A DNA stretch of 32,902 bases from Candidatus Peribacteria bacterium (GTDB lineage Bacteria > Patescibacteriota > Gracilibacteria > Peribacterales > Peribacteraceae): the NCBI GenBank assembly GCA_016866875.1, contig VGKY01000010.1, forward strand, positions 1-32,902, written 5' to 3'. A program made the position numbers and the translations under genes. Below are positions 32,389-32,902 of the stretch, one piece after another (position 1 is the first letter of the stretch; every line of letters starts with the position of its first letter). The notes below the pieces were generated by a model, which was not told the origin of the DNA, did not search any database, and was given only the letters and a program-made list of their open reading frames with translations.

Positions 32389-32626
32389 CGGGAAGGTGTC
32401 TGGTCAAATCAGCTCTTTCCTGAGCCATTCCAAGTACTTTCATCGGTTGTTCCATCGCATCGGTTGCGGTGATCTGCTTCGAAAGTGCGTGAACCCTCTC
32501 CATCATCCGTCCGATACTCAGAGAGTTGGGCTCTTCTCCGGGGTAGAAAGCTAGGCCGCCTTCTAAGTCTATGGGACCTGCAATGTGACTGAAGGAGTTC
32601 GCGCGGTTATCTATATGGGAGGTCAT
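32378..32626 (-). CDS. Hypothetical protein, 82 aa
   Basis: No family recognised. Start at ATG 32626 is preferred; an in-frame GTG at 32728 adds a Pro/Phe-rich, unlikely N-terminus. The C-terminal half (SIGRMMERVHALSKQITATD) is helical. The 20 nt before the ATG are C-rich (CCCCCTACCCCCTATTCCC) with no Shine-Dalgarno; the complementary strand is a G-quadruplex motif. Confidence 0.45.
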   Translation of the reverse strand: MTSHIDNRANSFSHIAGPIDLEGGLAFYPGEEPNSLSIGRMMERVHALSKQITATDAMEQPMKVLGMAQERADLTRHLPDVF

Positions 32627-32650
32627 GGGAATAGGGGGTAGGGGGTGGGG
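32627..32650 (+). other. G-quadruplex-forming motif
   Basis: Four G-runs, GGG (32627), GGGGG (32634), GGGGG (32641) and GGGG (32647), separated by loops of 4, 2 and 1 nt. This satisfies the standard G3+N1-7 pattern. It lies on the non-coding strand immediately before the 82-aa gene start. Confidence 0.55.
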
Positions 32651-32728
32651 CGTAGGAAAAGGTGGAATGCTAAAAAACCGCCTCGGCTGAGAAGGGAGGC
32701 TCATGGTGCTTATGTTTCCTTTATGCAC

Positions 32729-32902
32729 GCAGCCGCCCTTCCGCCGTAAGGAGGAGAAGAGTGAGGCCGAGAGGGAGATTCCTCTTGTGCATCTGTAGCG
32801 ACTGTAATCGTGCTGTCTTAAGGGTCAAGTACGTATCTGCCTATCGAGAAGCCACTGAAGCGGTCCGTGGAGAGGGTTGCAGTGTTGCGGATCCCATGAA
32901 CT
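32729..32902. other. Right-edge region without a supported gene
   Basis: I see no protein or RNA gene here. A minus-strand TTGACC (near 32827) could be a -35 element for the downstream small genes but lacks a good -10. A 23-codon ORF at 32721-32792 resembles a signal peptide but is too short to support. Confidence 0.4.

Noticed and set aside
32721-32792. 23-codon minus-strand ORF resembling a signal peptide
   Set aside because: Too short, and with no start signal or conserved partner gene. I cannot distinguish it from chance.
1-32902. CRISPR array, prophage, insertion sequence or integron
   Set aside because: I found no regularly spaced repeats, transposase or integrase motifs, or paired terminal inverted repeats with target duplications.

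Overview
The window is a compact stretch of bacterial DNA, nearly all protein-coding, with one tRNA-Gln(CTG) gene at the left edge. It contains no rRNA, phage, transposase or CRISPR. I cannot name the organism. A complete V/A-type ATPase operon in the Enterococcus ntp order, short intergenic gaps, and frequent starts without a Shine-Dalgarno sequence suggest a lineage outside the best-studied phyla; candidate-phylum bacteria are possible. TGA is used as a normal stop.

Left part (1-8.6 kb). After the tRNA and an LD-carboxypeptidase/MccF-like peptidase comes a minus-strand cluster. It holds a histidyl-tRNA synthetase (HisRS) C-terminal fragment, a full-length but motif-degenerate HisRS-like protein, a 91-aa unknown, a cupin protein and a small HTH-like protein. 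Upstream of the cluster is a leader with a promoter, a 24-codon Leu-rich peptide ORF, three mutually exclusive hairpins and an intrinsic terminator, which I read as a transcription attenuator. Next come a GNAT acetyltransferase, a HAD hydrolase, a lipoprotein, a small membrane protein and a lipase-maturation-factor-family membrane protein. A pair of 80% identical intergenic repeats lies here.

Centre (8.6-18 kb): a zinc-limitation regulon. Four near-perfect 17-bp palindromes (RTGCAAATNRTTTGCAY) overlap promoter elements in front of (i) a COG0523/CobW GTPase plus a [2Fe-2S] thioredoxin-like ferredoxin, (ii) a second CobW GTPase plus a WD40 beta-propeller protein, (iii) a cold-shock-domain protein, and (iv) a two-RRM RNA-binding protein followed by znuA-znuC-znuB, a Fur-family regulator (probable Zur) and a YibE/F-like membrane protein with a Cys/His-rich tail. 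Two RNA-binding proteins under apparent Zur control are the unusual part. A broken flavoprotein gene lies divergent from the first box.

Right part (18-33 kb). An FAD-dependent oxidoreductase, an unknown conserved protein coupled to msrA, an MFS transporter, a structured intergenic region with tRNA-T-arm-like repeats and a REP-like palindrome, and a rhomboid protease come first. The nine-gene V-ATPase operon follows on the minus strand (stalk-I-K-E-C-F-A-B-D); its K subunit carries the Na+ ligand set known from E. hirae NtpK. Upstream of the operon are three small unknown genes, one of them a 40-aa membrane peptide, and a G-quadruplex motif.
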